A program made the translations under genes and the position numbers. The notes beneath the pieces are model-generated. The model worked only from the letters and a program-made list of their open reading frames with translations, ran no database searches and was not told where the DNA came from. This document shows positions 33,854 to 45,100 of a stretch of 64,000 nucleotides of DNA, piece after piece; positions within the stretch are counted from its first letter, which is position 1; every line of letters starts with the position of its first letter. The stretch lies in the NCBI GenBank assembly GCA_027491155.1, contig JAIXWR010000001.1, positions 29,200-93,199 on the forward strand, given 5' to 3'. Source of the stretch: Verrucomicrobiaceae bacterium (GTDB lineage: Bacteria > Verrucomicrobiota > Verrucomicrobiia > Verrucomicrobiales > Akkermansiaceae).

Positions 33854-34929
33854 TGCCGAAATCGCCACGTGTCCGCCGCGACGCCGATCGTGTTGCCTTC
33901 GACAAACGTCGCTTTGACAAACGATTGCCGCAGGTCGGCCCTCCCGCACGCCACCTGTTTCAGCCAGCGCAGCATGTGCCGGGTGATCGCGTCGAAACTC
34001 CAGTCGATGTGCGACACCGGCGGATCGAGCATCTCGAAATAGGGATCGGGGTCGTTGCTCACCAGCGACACGTGCTCGGGCGCGATGATGCCGCGCCGCG
34101 CGAGGTGGTGCTGCGCGGCGAGGAAAAGATCGGGCGCGTCGAGGAACAGGGCCGTCGGCGGGGTGTGGCGGAAGAGCGACTCCAGCCGCTCGTGGAAACC
34201 CGCCCTCTCGCCGTTCCACACCGCGAGGTTGTAGGGGCCGGTCGGGATCCCCAGCGCCCGCAGTTCGCCGAGAAAGGCCTGCTCGAGCAAGCCCGGGACC
34301 GGATGAACCCGCTCCGGCATCACCAGCTTGACGATCCGGCTGTGGCCCAGCTCGACCAGGCGGCGGACCACGTCCCGCTGCGCCGTGATCTTGTCGGGCT
34401 TCACCCCGGCGATCGGCACCCCGCGCATGCGACCGACCAGCGCGAAGGCCGGCACCGGGCCCTTCGCGAAGCTTGCCAGCACCTCCTGGGAACCCCCGAT
34501 CACCACCCAGGCATCGGCCGGGGTTCCCGCCACCAGACGGACCACGCGCCGCACGTCCATCTTGAGCTCCACCAGCGACTGCGCGGTGTATTCCGCCGCA
34601 TGCCCCGCGGCCTGGACCCGGTGCAGCACCTCGTGGAAACTGCCGCTGAGATCCAGGCGGTCGTAGGGCAGGATGCGGACCCGGAGCTGATTGCCGGCGT
34701 GACCGTCCGTGACCGCGATGCGCCGCCTCCTGCCCGTCCCCTGCGGCACCAGCAGGCCCTCGGTTTCGAGCTGCTTCAAAGCGACATCGATCGTGCTGCG
34801 ACCTACCCCCAGATCCCTCGCCAGACGGTCCCCACCGGGCATCAGGTCCCCCCAGGTTCCTTTCCGGATCTCGCCGCGGAGATGCGCCGCGACCTGCTCC
34901 GAAACCCCGAGAACGCGAATCGGTTCCAT
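33850..34929 (-). CDS. GntR/LacI hybrid transcriptional regulator
   Basis: 359 residues from ATG 34929 (the frame extends to 35274 but only into the intergenic region). Residues about 8-75 are a GntR winged helix: VSEQVAAHLRGEIRKGTWGDLMPGGDRLARDLGVGRSTIDVALKQLETEGLLVPQGTGRRRRI. The rest is a LacI/periplasmic-binding-protein ligand domain: ADAWVVIGGSQEVL, DVVRRLVELGHSRIVKLVMP, then PTALFLDAPDLFLAAQHHLARRGIIAPEHVSLVSNDP and a conserved SHIDWSFDAITRHMLRWL. The GntR-DNA/LacI-sensor combination is typical of sugar regulators in Verrucomicrobia. It diverges from the giant secreted proteins at 35244 with two dyads beside its start, so it probably autoregulates and controls that locus in response to a glycan-derived sugar. 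Confidence 0.87.
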   Translation of the reverse strand: MEPIRVLGVSEQVAAHLRGEIRKGTWGDLMPGGDRLARDLGVGRSTIDVALKQLETEGLLVPQGTGRRRRIAVTDGHAGNQLRVRILPYDRLDLSGSFHEVLHRVQAAGHAAEYTAQSLVELKMDVRRVVRLVAGTPADAWVVIGGSQEVLASFAKGPVPAFALVGRMRGVPIAGVKPDKITAQRDVVRRLVELGHSRIVKLVMPERVHPVPGLLEQAFLGELRALGIPTGPYNLAVWNGERAGFHERLESLFRHTPPTALFLDAPDLFLAAQHHLARRGIIAPEHVSLVSNDPDPYFEMLDPPVSHIDWSFDAITRHMLRWLKQVACGRADLRQSFVKATFVEGNTIGVAADTWRFRH

Positions 34930-35243
34930 GGCCGAAAACCTCCCGTTTTCGGTCGTGGTTGTCCACGAGGAAAGTGCTGGCTGGAGGCCGGGCGGCGGCG
35001 TAGTTGGCCATCGGGTCAAGGGTTTCGGGCGGGTGTTTGCCTGCAGGAAGCGCCGTGCCTCAGACAGGTTCCGCCCGGAGCCTGCTCCCCGCCGATGACG
35101 ACCGATCCCATCTCCACCCGAAGCCGCCGCAACGCTAGTCCGGCCATCCGCCTGCGATCCGCTTCCGCAAACTGCCACGGTCGCCGGGCCTGACACGACC
35201 GCCGATCCACCTTCCCCAACCCCCGTCCAAGTCCCGAAGCACC
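34930..35243. promoter_or_regulatory. 314-nt divergent control region
   Basis: No credible gene. It separates the GntR/LacI hybrid from the first giant secreted protein. The part next to the regulator holds two adjacent dyads. The half next to the plus-strand gene is GC-rich; GCTAGT at 35134-35139 resembles a -10, but no clear -35 accompanies it. Confidence 0.5.
34932..34968. promoter_or_regulatory. two adjacent inverted repeats, candidate operators
   Basis: CCGAAAAC (34932-34939) with GTTTTCGG (34945-34952), 5-bp spacer, then TCGTGG (34953-34958) with CCACGA (34963-34968), 4-bp spacer. They touch each other and start 3 bp from the regulator ATG, the usual place for autoregulation. As minus-strand RNA the first could also hide the ribosome site. 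Confidence 0.5.
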
Positions 35244-38200
35244 ATGAAATCACGCTCCGCATCCCTCCACACAACGGTCACGTTGCTCTCCCTCTGCCTG
35301 TGCGCCACCTCCTGGGCCGCCCAGACGGTCGCCATCACCAACCCCGGGTTCGAGAATCCCGTCACCACCGACGGCACGCTCGGCCTCGCCCCAGCGAGCT
35401 GGACGGTCTTCAACGGTGCATCCGTCAACACGCTGAATCCCTCCACCTTCGACCTTTCCGCAGAGGCTCCCGAGGGCCAGAACGTCGCCCTGGTGACCAG
35501 CAACAGCAGCGAGAACGGCTTGTCCCAGACCCTCGCCACTCCCTTCTGGGCCGACGCCGGCTACACGCTCAGCGTGAAGGTGGCCAACACCAAGGTCACC
35601 ACCGGATTCCCCGGCTACCGGGTCCAGCTCGTCGTCAACGGCACCGTGATCGCCGAGGACAACAACCTCCTCCCCGTCGGCGAGGACGCGGTTGTCACCT
35701 CCACGGTCAACTACACCTACAATGCCGGACTGCACGCCTCCCTCGTCGGCCAGCCGCTGGAGATCCGCCTGCTGAGCAAAGGTATCACGGCTTCCGAAGA
35801 GGTCGGCTTCGACGACGTGCAGCTCTCCGCCACGCTCGCCAACCCGCTGGCCCAGCCCGCCGGCCCCTACTCGGTCTTCGCCGGCGGCTCGCTCGTCCTC
35901 AACGGCAGCGCCTCGCTGCCTTCCGACGGCGCGACCATCACCAGCTACGAGTGGGACCTCGACAACGACGGCAACTACACCGAGGGCGTCACCGGTGCCA
36001 ACCCGGCCCCGATCGCCGACTCGGTGCTGACCGGGACCTACGGCATGAGCCTCGGCGGCAACACGATCCGCCTGCGCGTCACCGACTCCGCGGCCAAGGT
36101 CTCGGAGGCCACGACCGCCGTCAACCTGCTGCCCTCCACCGCCGTCGTTTACGAGCCCTTCAACTATCCCGGCACCGCCCTCGCCGGAGCCTCGGGTGCC
36201 AGCGAAGTGGGACTCACCGGAACCTGGGCCGCCAGTGCCGATTCGAAACTCGGGCCGAACCGCTTCTTCGGCTCGCTGGTCACCCGGGGTGCCGGCATCG
36301 GCGACCTGATCACCGGTGCCAACCGCTACGGCGGTGCCCGCCCGGTGAACGCCTCCGCCCTGGCCGGCAACGGCTTGCTGACCGACGGCGTGACGCTCTG
36401 GTTCAGCCTGATCATGGGCTACGACACCGGCGGCAACGTCACAAACTCCCGCCTGGCCTTCTGTCTCGCCACCGAAAGCTTCTCCACCAACAACTTCGCC
36501 TATTTCTTCCCGACCGCCGGCGCCGAGGGGCTCGGCGTGACCCTCGGCAACCTTTCCGGCAACGGCAGGGTCGCAGCCACCAAGTTCCGCGATTCGACCT
36601 TCGGAACCGGCGTGACCGGCAACCAGTTGGGAACCCTGTCATCGGCTCTGTTCACCGCAGGCCAATCCGGCCTCATCGTCGGTAAGATCACCTGGGGCGC
36701 CGCTAGCGACACCATCGAGATCTACCGGCCCGGACCGGACCTGGTCCTGCCGGCCACCCCGATCTCCACCTTCACCACCTCGGTCAACCAGGCCACGTTC
36801 GACACCATCACCTGGGCGCGCGGCGACAAGGTCGTGATGGACGAGATCCGCTTCGGCGCCAGCTACGCGGCGGTGATCGAAACCGGCAGCGCCTGGGACC
36901 TCAACGGCGACATCGTCGGTGCCGGCAGCGCCACCCCGTCCGGAACCTGGAACTCCAGCGCCATCTGGAACCTCGCCCCGGACGGCACCCTCGTTCCCAT
37001 TCCCTGGCAGCCGGGATCGGTCGCCACCTTCGCCGCAGGCACCGACGCCACCGGCTCCTACAACGTCACCGTGGACGGAACCCAGGACTTCAGCGGCATG
37101 CAGTTCGAGGAGGGAACGGTGACCGTCAGCGGCGGCACCGCGCTCCGGATGACCAAGAACACCACCGTCAGCGTGGCACCGGCGCTCACCGCGACGATTG
37201 CCACTCCCTTGACCGAAAGCACGGCTGGCCTTCAGATGACAAAGGCCGGGGCTGGAACCCTTGTTCTGTCCGGAAACAACGCCGCGGCCACCGGCGGCAT
37301 GACCCTTGCCGCCGGCTTGACCCGCTTCGAATCGGCCGCCGCCATCAATGGCACGGCCCGCAACGTCGCGATCGGTTCGTCCGGAACCCTGATGTTCGGC
37401 TCAAGCTTCGGGGCCGCCGGTATCCCGGCAGCCCTCCTTGACCGGGTCACCGCAAACTCCGCAGGCGCCATCGCCGCGGACAACTACGCGTCCACCAACT
37501 TCGACTTCGGTGCCGCCGGTCTCACCGCCGCCAGCCTCGGTGCGGTTGGCAACGTCAGCTACACCGGCACGCTGACCCAGCAGGGCACCACCTACCGCCT
37601 CGGCGGCGGCGGCGGAACCATCACGATGGAAAACGCCAACGCCATCACCGGAGCCAATGCCCTGGTCGTGAACGGCAACACCACCCTCGCGCAGAGCAAC
37701 GATTACACCGGCTCCACCACCATCAACGCCGGCTCCACCCTCACGGTCCTCGGAACCTCCACCACCAGCGGCGTCGCGCTCAACACGCCGAACACCACGC
37801 TGGTCCTCGGCAACAATGCCTCGCTGGGAGCTGGAACCCTCACCGTCGTCAACAGCTTCGCCGGCCCCGGCACGCTCGCGGCCATCGGGACGGTGGTGAC
37901 GACGAATCCTGTGACTGCCCAAACCGACTTCAATTTCGGGGGCACGGGAGCGCTCACCATTGGCCCGGTCACGATTACCGGAGCCCGCACGATCACGAAC
38001 AACAACACCGTCAACACCAGCACGATCACGAGCATCACCAGCTCCGCATCCAGCAGCCTCGCCTTCTCCGGCAACGGCAACACCACCGTCACCGGCGCCA
38101 TCGGCGGAGGCAGCGGGATCACCACTCTCACGAAGAACGGCAACGGCACGCTGACCCTCCAGGGCGTCAACACCTACACCGGCACCACCACGGTGAACAA

Positions 38201-39074
38201 CGCCGGCACCCTGGCGATCGTCAGCCCCGGCTCGCTGCCGGCCGGCGCGGTCACGCTGAACAGCACCAGCACCCTGGCCGGCACCGGCACCGTCGGCGGA
38301 AGCGTCACCGTCACCGCCACCGCCAACATCGCGCCCGGCATCGCGGGAGTCGGCACTCTCCCGATCACCGGCGGCCTGACCGTTTCCGCAATGGCGGCCA
38401 GCACCGGCACGCTGAGATACGACCTCGGCCCCGTGGGCGCCAGCGACCGGATCACCGTCGGCGGCACCCTCGCCATCGGCACCGGGGTCCTCGGCCTGAA
38501 CAACTTCGTCTTCACCAACGCAGGCGGATTCGGAGTGGGCACCTACAAGCTGATCACCGCGACAACCGCTCTCACCGGCACGGTCGATCCCGCCAACGCC
38601 TCCGGCACGATCGCCGGCTTCAACGCTACCCTCCAGATCAACGGCAACGACCTCGAACTGGTCGTCACCCCGGGTGCCTCGCCTTACGCCGCCTGGTCCG
38701 GCGGTGCCGCCGCCGACATCGACACCAACGGCGACGGCGTGGCAAACGGCGTGGCCTGGGCCCTTGGCGCGGCCGATCCGAACGCCAATGCCATCGGGCT
38801 CCTGCCGACCCTCGACAACTCGAGCGACCCGACCTACCTGATCTTCGAGTTCGACCGCAGCGACGCCGCCTTTGCCGATCCGAACACCGCCATCACGGTC
38901 GAATACGGCAGCAGCCTCGCCGGATGGACCACCGCGGTCGATGACGACAACAACGTGGACATCATCGTCACCCCCGGCACCCCGAGCGACACCGTCCAGG
39001 TGAAACTCAAGCGATCCACCCTCAGTTCGGCGGGCAGGCTCTTCGCCCGTCTCAAGGTGATCGTGTCCCCTTGA
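35244..39074 (+). CDS. secreted autotransporter-associated beta-strand repeat protein
   Basis: 1,276 residues. A signal peptide (ending LCLCATSWAA) leads to a jelly-roll domain starting ITNPGFENPVTTDG (about 28-200, carbohydrate-binding-like), a PKD-like domain (about 203-297, SYEWDLDNDGNY), a ConA-like lectin domain (about 298-550, VVYEPFNYPGTALAG), and beta-helical repeats (about 560-1120; LTKNGNGTLTLQGVNTYTG is the type unit). The C-terminal module (about 1150-1276) has SPYAAWSGG and DIDTNGDGVANGVAWALGAADPNANA and ends RLFARLKVIVSP. The lectin and C-terminal modules recur in the next two genes. There is no translocator barrel. It is the first gene right of the GntR/LacI hybrid and is closed by a terminator, so expressed apart from the next gene. 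Probably a surface glycan binder or adhesin. Confidence 0.85.
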   Translation: MKSRSASLHTTVTLLSLCLCATSWAAQTVAITNPGFENPVTTDGTLGLAPASWTVFNGASVNTLNPSTFDLSAEAPEGQNVALVTSNSSENGLSQTLATPFWADAGYTLSVKVANTKVTTGFPGYRVQLVVNGTVIAEDNNLLPVGEDAVVTSTVNYTYNAGLHASLVGQPLEIRLLSKGITASEEVGFDDVQLSATLANPLAQPAGPYSVFAGGSLVLNGSASLPSDGATITSYEWDLDNDGNYTEGVTGANPAPIADSVLTGTYGMSLGGNTIRLRVTDSAAKVSEATTAVNLLPSTAVVYEPFNYPGTALAGASGASEVGLTGTWAASADSKLGPNRFFGSLVTRGAGIGDLITGANRYGGARPVNASALAGNGLLTDGVTLWFSLIMGYDTGGNVTNSRLAFCLATESFSTNNFAYFFPTAGAEGLGVTLGNLSGNGRVAATKFRDSTFGTGVTGNQLGTLSSALFTAGQSGLIVGKITWGAASDTIEIYRPGPDLVLPATPISTFTTSVNQATFDTITWARGDKVVMDEIRFGASYAAVIETGSAWDLNGDIVGAGSATPSGTWNSSAIWNLAPDGTLVPIPWQPGSVATFAAGTDATGSYNVTVDGTQDFSGMQFEEGTVTVSGGTALRMTKNTTVSVAPALTATIATPLTESTAGLQMTKAGAGTLVLSGNNAAATGGMTLAAGLTRFESAAAINGTARNVAIGSSGTLMFGSSFGAAGIPAALLDRVTANSAGAIAADNYASTNFDFGAAGLTAASLGAVGNVSYTGTLTQQGTTYRLGGGGGTITMENANAITGANALVVNGNTTLAQSNDYTGSTTINAGSTLTVLGTSTTSGVALNTPNTTLVLGNNASLGAGTLTVVNSFAGPGTLAAIGTVVTTNPVTAQTDFNFGGTGALTIGPVTITGARTITNNNTVNTSTITSITSSASSSLAFSGNGNTTVTGAIGGGSGITTLTKNGNGTLTLQGVNTYTGTTTVNNAGTLAIVSPGSLPAGAVTLNSTSTLAGTGTVGGSVTVTATANIAPGIAGVGTLPITGGLTVSAMAASTGTLRYDLGPVGASDRITVGGTLAIGTGVLGLNNFVFTNAGGFGVGTYKLITATTALTGTVDPANASGTIAGFNATLQINGNDLELVVTPGASPYAAWSGGAAADIDTNGDGVANGVAWALGAADPNANAIGLLPTLDNSSDPTYLIFEFDRSDAAFADPNTAITVEYGSSLAGWTTAVDDDNNVDIIVTPGTPSDTVQVKLKRSTLSSAGRLFARLKVIVSP

Positions 39075-39099
39075 GACCCGCACGCTTCCTTCCAACCAC

Positions 39100-39132
39100 G
39101 GCGGCCGCCCCTCCCGGGCTGGCCGCCTTTTT
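39100..39132 (+). terminator. intrinsic terminator between two giant protein genes
   Basis: GGCGGCC (39100-39106) pairs with GGCCGCC (39121-39127), 14-nt loop, followed by TTTTT (39128-39132). Confidence 0.85.
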
Positions 39133-39192
39133 GCCATAAGCTCCCCGGCCCGCATCCTGTCAGATCTTGCACGAAACCCGACCCGACCCACC

Positions 39193-42100
39193 GTGAAACG
39201 CCGCGCCCTTCACCCCGTTGCCATCGCAAGGTTGACCGCCCTCTGCCTCCTTCTCGGCTTCACGAGGACGCAGGCCGCCGCACCGGATCTCACCAACGGC
39301 GGCGTCCCCGGCGACACGATCAGCACCAACCTCGGGCCGACCGGCATGCGCGGCTGGGTCCACCACGTCCGGGACGACAGCTCGGAAAGCCGGCAGATCC
39401 TCATCCATTCCGTCGCAACGGGTTCGCCCGCCGCCGGCATCCTCGCGGCGGACGACGTGATCCTCGGTGCCAGCGGGACCGGTGCCGCGCCCGTGAATTT
39501 CAGCTCCGACGCCCGCAGGAGCCTCGCCGACGCCATCAACGACGCCGAAGCGCGCAACCCCGCGACCTTGAAACTCATCCGCTGGCGCGCCGGCGCGACC
39601 AGCACGGTGGAGATCACCCTCCAGACCTTGGGCGCCTACAGCGCCACCGCCCCTTACAACTGCCCGAAGTCCGCACTCATCCTGCAACAGGGACTCGCGG
39701 CCGTCATGGCCGGTGAAACCTCGGGCCAGTATTCCTTCGGCCTGCTCACCCTGCTCGCGGCCAACAACCCGTCCGACCCCGCGAACGCGGCCCGTCTTTC
39801 CCGCGCCCAGACCGAAGCGCGCGCCCTCATTCCGAACGCCGCCACCCGGGCCCAGATGATGGCCGACACGCGCGACGGGACTTCGATGATCACCTGGCAA
39901 CGCGGCCACACCCTGGTCGCCCTCGCCGAATACTACCTCGTCACCGGCGACACCCAGGTCATCCCGGCGATCGAAGCCTACGCCGTCAACATCGCCAAGA
40001 ACACCAGCCTGTTCGGCACCGTCGGCCACATCTTCGCCGAGAAGTTCTCAGACGGCAGGCCCAACGGCCCGATGGGCGGCGTCTACGGCCCCGTCAACTC
40101 GACCGGCATGCCCTGCTTCCTCGGTTTGCTGCTCGCCCGCGAGTGCGGACTGGCCAATCCGGAAATCGAACCCGCCATCGTCCGCGCCAGCCGCTTCTTC
40201 GCCTCCTACGCCGGCAAAGGCTCCATCCCCTACGGCGAGCACGAACCTTACCCGGCCCACGAAAGCAACGGCAAGAGCGGTCTCGCCGCGCTCTGCTTCG
40301 CCCTCGAAGACCACCGCTCCACGGCGAGAAACTTCTACGCGAAAATGGCCGCCGCCGCGCCCTCGGAGCGCGAGGAAGGTCACACCGGGGCCTTCTTCAA
40401 CTACCTCTGGTCCCCCCTCGGCGCTGCCGTCGGCGGCGAAGCCGCGGCCGCCCTCCACTTCAGCCGGATCCGCTGGATGCTCGACCTCAACCGGCGCTGG
40501 GACGGGAAATTCGACTACGACTGCCTCAACGGCGAAGGCCCTAACAGCGGTGCCAGCTACAACAGCTTCCGCATGTCCACCGCCGCCCTGCTGGTCTACG
40601 CACTGCCGCTCCGCCAGCTCCACCTCACCGGCCGCGGACACGACCCGGCAGGCACCTTGAGTGCGGCCGATCTCGCCGATGCCGCCGCGGCCGACACCTA
40701 CAATGCCGCCGGCCGCTCCATCAGCGACCTCATTTCCGACACCGGAAACTGGTCGCCCAAAATCCGGCGGGCCGCCGCCATCCAGCTCGGGGTCAACAAG
40801 GCCAGCGTGACCACCGCCCAGCGCAACCAGTTGCACGCCATCGCCACTGACACCGCCCTGCCCGACCGCGTCCGCGCGGGCGCCTGCGATGCCCTGGGCA
40901 GGATCGCCAGCTCCGCCTCCGCCACCGTGCTCGCGGACCTCCTCACCGACTCCCGCAACTACGTCCGCTACGCCGCCGCCGAGGCCCTGCGCTACCTGCC
41001 TTCCGCCGACCGCCAGGCGCAGCTCACCAAGATCCTCACCGCCGCCGCGTCGAACGCCCGCCCCCTGGTTCCCTTCGACGAGGAAGACCCGCTGCACTTC
41101 GACCACGGCCGGATCGCGATGCTCCTTTTCTACGGCGGGAACGCTTACGGACCCAAGGGCATCCTTTGGAACAACATCACCGGCGTGGACCGGAATCTCC
41201 TCTACCCCGCCATCCGCGCGGTGGCCGCCAATCCGGTCGGGCAGGCCCGCAGCACCCTCGCCTCGGTCTACCCCCTCCTCACCAAGGCCGACACCCTCGC
41301 ACTGGCCGGCGCGGTGGTCGACACCGTGCTCGAATTCGCCCCGTCCGACCGGATGTTCGCTTCGGGAGTCCGCCAAAAGGGCTTCGACCTGATGTGGAAA
41401 TACGATTTCGCCGAAGGAGTCCCCGCCGGCATGAAATACATCCGGGAATGCACCCCCGGCGACCGCACCGCGGCCCTCGGCGTGCTCGAAAAATACGCCG
41501 CCTCCTACACCACGGTCACCCCCGTTCCGGACGTGATCGCCCTCGCCACCAGCTACCTCAACGCGACCGGCGGCAGCGCGGAACAGAACGTCGAAGTCAG
41601 CGCCGCCGCGCAGGCCGTGCTGGACGCGATCACCGCCGACACCAGCCCCACCCCGCTGCAACCTTTCAAGGCCATCACCACCGTCACGGCCGACGCCCCC
41701 GTGCTGAACCTTCCGGCCAGCACCACCGTGCTGCGGGTCAACGCCTACGACCATGCCCAGGGCGACAGCCGCTACACCTGGCGCAAGATCCAGGGTCCCG
41801 GCGAGGTCGCCTTCGCCAACAACGGCACTGCGGCCGCGAAGGACTGCTCCATCTACCTCGGCAACCTGCCCGGCCAGTACCTCTTCGAAGTCACCATGTC
41901 CGACTCGCGCGGATTGACCGAGGTCTCCGGAACGGTGTCCGTCACCCTCCGCAACCCCGACGGCAGCCTGCCGCCAAACGGCCCGCCCGTCGCCAACGCG
42001 CAATCGGTCAACACCGGCAGGGCCACGCCGGTCCCCGTCACCCTCACCGCCACCGATCCCGAAGGGTATGCCCTGAATTACGCCATCACCACCCCGCCCG

Positions 42101-45100
42101 CGAACGGCACGCTCTCGGGCACCGCTCCCTATCTCGTCTACACCTCCGGCCTCGGTTACTCGGGACCGGACAGCTTCGTCTTCCAGGTGACCGACAGCGG
42201 CGGTCTCGTTTCCTCCGCCACGGTCTCGATCACCGTCGATCCGGTCTCCGCCGTCGGCGTCGCGATCTACGAACCCTTCGACTACCCCGCCGGATCGCTC
42301 AGCGGAAAATCCGGCAGCTCGGAGGTCGGGCTCACCGGCACCTGGACCGCCAACGAAACCCTCGTCAGTGCCGGATCCTTCACCCAGGGCGACCTCGTCA
42401 CCACCGGCGGCAAGATCTCGGGCCTCGCCGGTGGCGTCAACCGCTTCGCCGGGGCACGCGCCATCAGCTCATCCGCCCTCGCCGGAAACGGCCTGCTGAA
42501 CCACGGCGCCACCCTCTGGTTTGGCGCCATCGTCGGCTACGACACCGGCGGCAACGTCACCAACTCCCGGCTCGCCATCGCACTCGCCAACAGCCCCTTC
42601 AACAACGGCAACTACGACTACTGGGTCGTCAACGAAGGCCCGCAACTCGGCTCGGGCGTCGGCCTCGTGCTCGGCGGCATCGACGGCGTCAACGGCCGCG
42701 TCGTCGCCACCCAGTTCCGGGACCTTTCCGCCGGCGACGGGGTCGCCGGAAACGTGCTCGGCTCCTGGACCGGCACCGGCGGCACCTACGGCGCGGGCAC
42801 CCAGGGCCTCATCGTCGGCAAGATCACCTGGGGCGCCACCGCGGCCGACCTCGACCGCATCGAACTCTATCAGCCCGGCACCAATCTCGTCCTGCCGGCC
42901 AGCCCGATCTCGGTCCTGAACATCCAGGTGAACCAGTCGGCCTTCGACACCCTCACCATGGCCCGCGGCGACAAGATCGTGTGCGACGAAATCCGCTTCG
43001 GCCCCACTTACCAGAGCCTGCTCGTCGGCACCACCGCGATGACTCCCGACCTCGTCGCGCCGCTGCCCGACCCGATGCGCTTCGAAATCCCGCCCGCACC
43101 CTCCGCCGCGGGATCGGTCTCGATGCTCGCCGCCGGAGCCTTCGATCCATCCGGCGTGGAGTACTACTTCACCTGTACTTCCGGCAGCGCATCCGGCGGC
43201 AATGACAGCGGCTGGCAGGACAGCCCCGCCTACACCGACACCGGCCTCGCCCCCGGCGTGTCCTACGCCTACACCGTGAAGGCCCGCGACAAATCCCCGG
43301 CCCGCAACGAAACCGCACCGTCCGCGCCCGCCTCCGTCCCGAACCAGGTCACCATCCCGGCCGTGACGGGACTCCCCCAGGCGGATGCCGCGTTCATCCT
43401 CGCCGCCTCCGACCTCTACCTCGGCACCGTGACCACCGCGCCGAGCTTGACCGTCCCCGCCGGACGCGTGATCAGCCAGACCCCTGCCGGATCCAGCACG
43501 GCCGCTTCCTTCTCCACCGTCGATCTCGTCGTTTCCACCGGCTCGGTGACAACCACCGTTCCCGACGTGACCGGACAGGTCCAGGCGACCGCGGTGTCCA
43601 ACCTTACCGCCGCCAACCTCACGGTGGGCACCATCACCAGCCAACCTCATCCCACGCTCCCCTCGGGCGTGGTGCTCGGCCAGAACCCCGCCGCCAGCAC
43701 CGAAGTGCTCAGCGGATCATCCGTCGACCTGGTCGTCTCCGTCGGCGATGAAACCCCGCCCGCACCCAGCCCGATGAGCTTCGCCGTCGCTCCCCATGCC
43801 ACCGGGCACGACCGCATCGCGATGACCGCCACCGCCGCCAGCGACACCAGCGGTGTCGAGTATCTCTTCACCTGCGTCGCGGGTCCCGGCGACAGCAGCG
43901 GCTGGCAGGACAGCCCGGTGTATGAAGACAGCGGCCTGAATCCCGAAACGGAATACGCCTACACCGTCACCGCCCGCGACAAGAGCGCCAACCTCAACAC
44001 CACCCAGCCGTCCGCGCCCGCCGCCGCCACCACCCTGCCCGCACCGCCCGCCGACGGGACGTGGAACCACGACGGCGACGGCAATTGGAGCAACACCGCC
44101 CTCTGGACCGCCGGTGCCGTCGCCAGCGGCATCAACGCCACCGCCTCCTTCACCGCGAACTTCACCGGCAACCGCACGGTGACCCTCGACACCAACCGGA
44201 CTATCGGCCACCTCGTCAAATCCGACGCCACGCCTTCCAACCACTCGCTCACCATCGGAGGCACCGCCAACACGCTGACCCTCGCCACCGGCACCGGCAC
44301 CCCCTCGATCACGAACCTCGATGCCGGCGACTCGCGGCGTCTCGTCATCGCCCGGCCGATCGCCGGCAGCAACGGCCTGACGATCGCCGGCGGCGGCATC
44401 GTGCAATTGACCTCCAATTCCAGCAGTTACTCGGGACCCACCGCGATCCTCGGCGGCTCGTTCCTCGACTTCGGCGGCATTCCGAATGCGAACATCGGGG
44501 GCGGTCCCGCGGCCGGGTCGAACATCTCGCTCTCCTCAGGTGCCGCGATCCGCTTCAACACCCTCGACCAGGCGCTGCTCAACCGCATCGCCGCGACCTC
44601 CGACGAAGTCACCGTGATGACGGGCGCAAGCTCCAACGCCCTCGACTTCAGCACCGCCACCGGCGCCAACCTTCCGAACGCCTTCCTCGGCAACTGGGCC
44701 TCCAACGGGGCCAAAGCCGAATACAACGGCACCCTGACTCCCGCCGCCGACCACTACCGCCTCGGCGGAAAGGGCAGTTCCGGCTTGCTCGGCATCCGCA
44801 GCACGCTGGCAGGAGGCCAGGGCCTGATCGTCGGCGGCACCGGTGCCAGCGGCATCCGCGTGAACCTCGTCGCCGCCAACACGTTCAGCGGCGACACCGT
44901 CATCCGCAGCGGCTCGAAGCTCGTCCTCGGCAACAACCTCGCCCTCCGGAACAGCGCGCTCGATGTCGGGACCGCCGGAGGAAACTTCGCCCTCGCCGCC
45001 GGCACCAACAGCGGCCGCATCACCGGCGAGACCGCCGCCGCCAGCCCGACCTTCGGCGGGCTCAAGGGCAGCCGCGCCCTGCTTTCGGTCTTCACCAATG

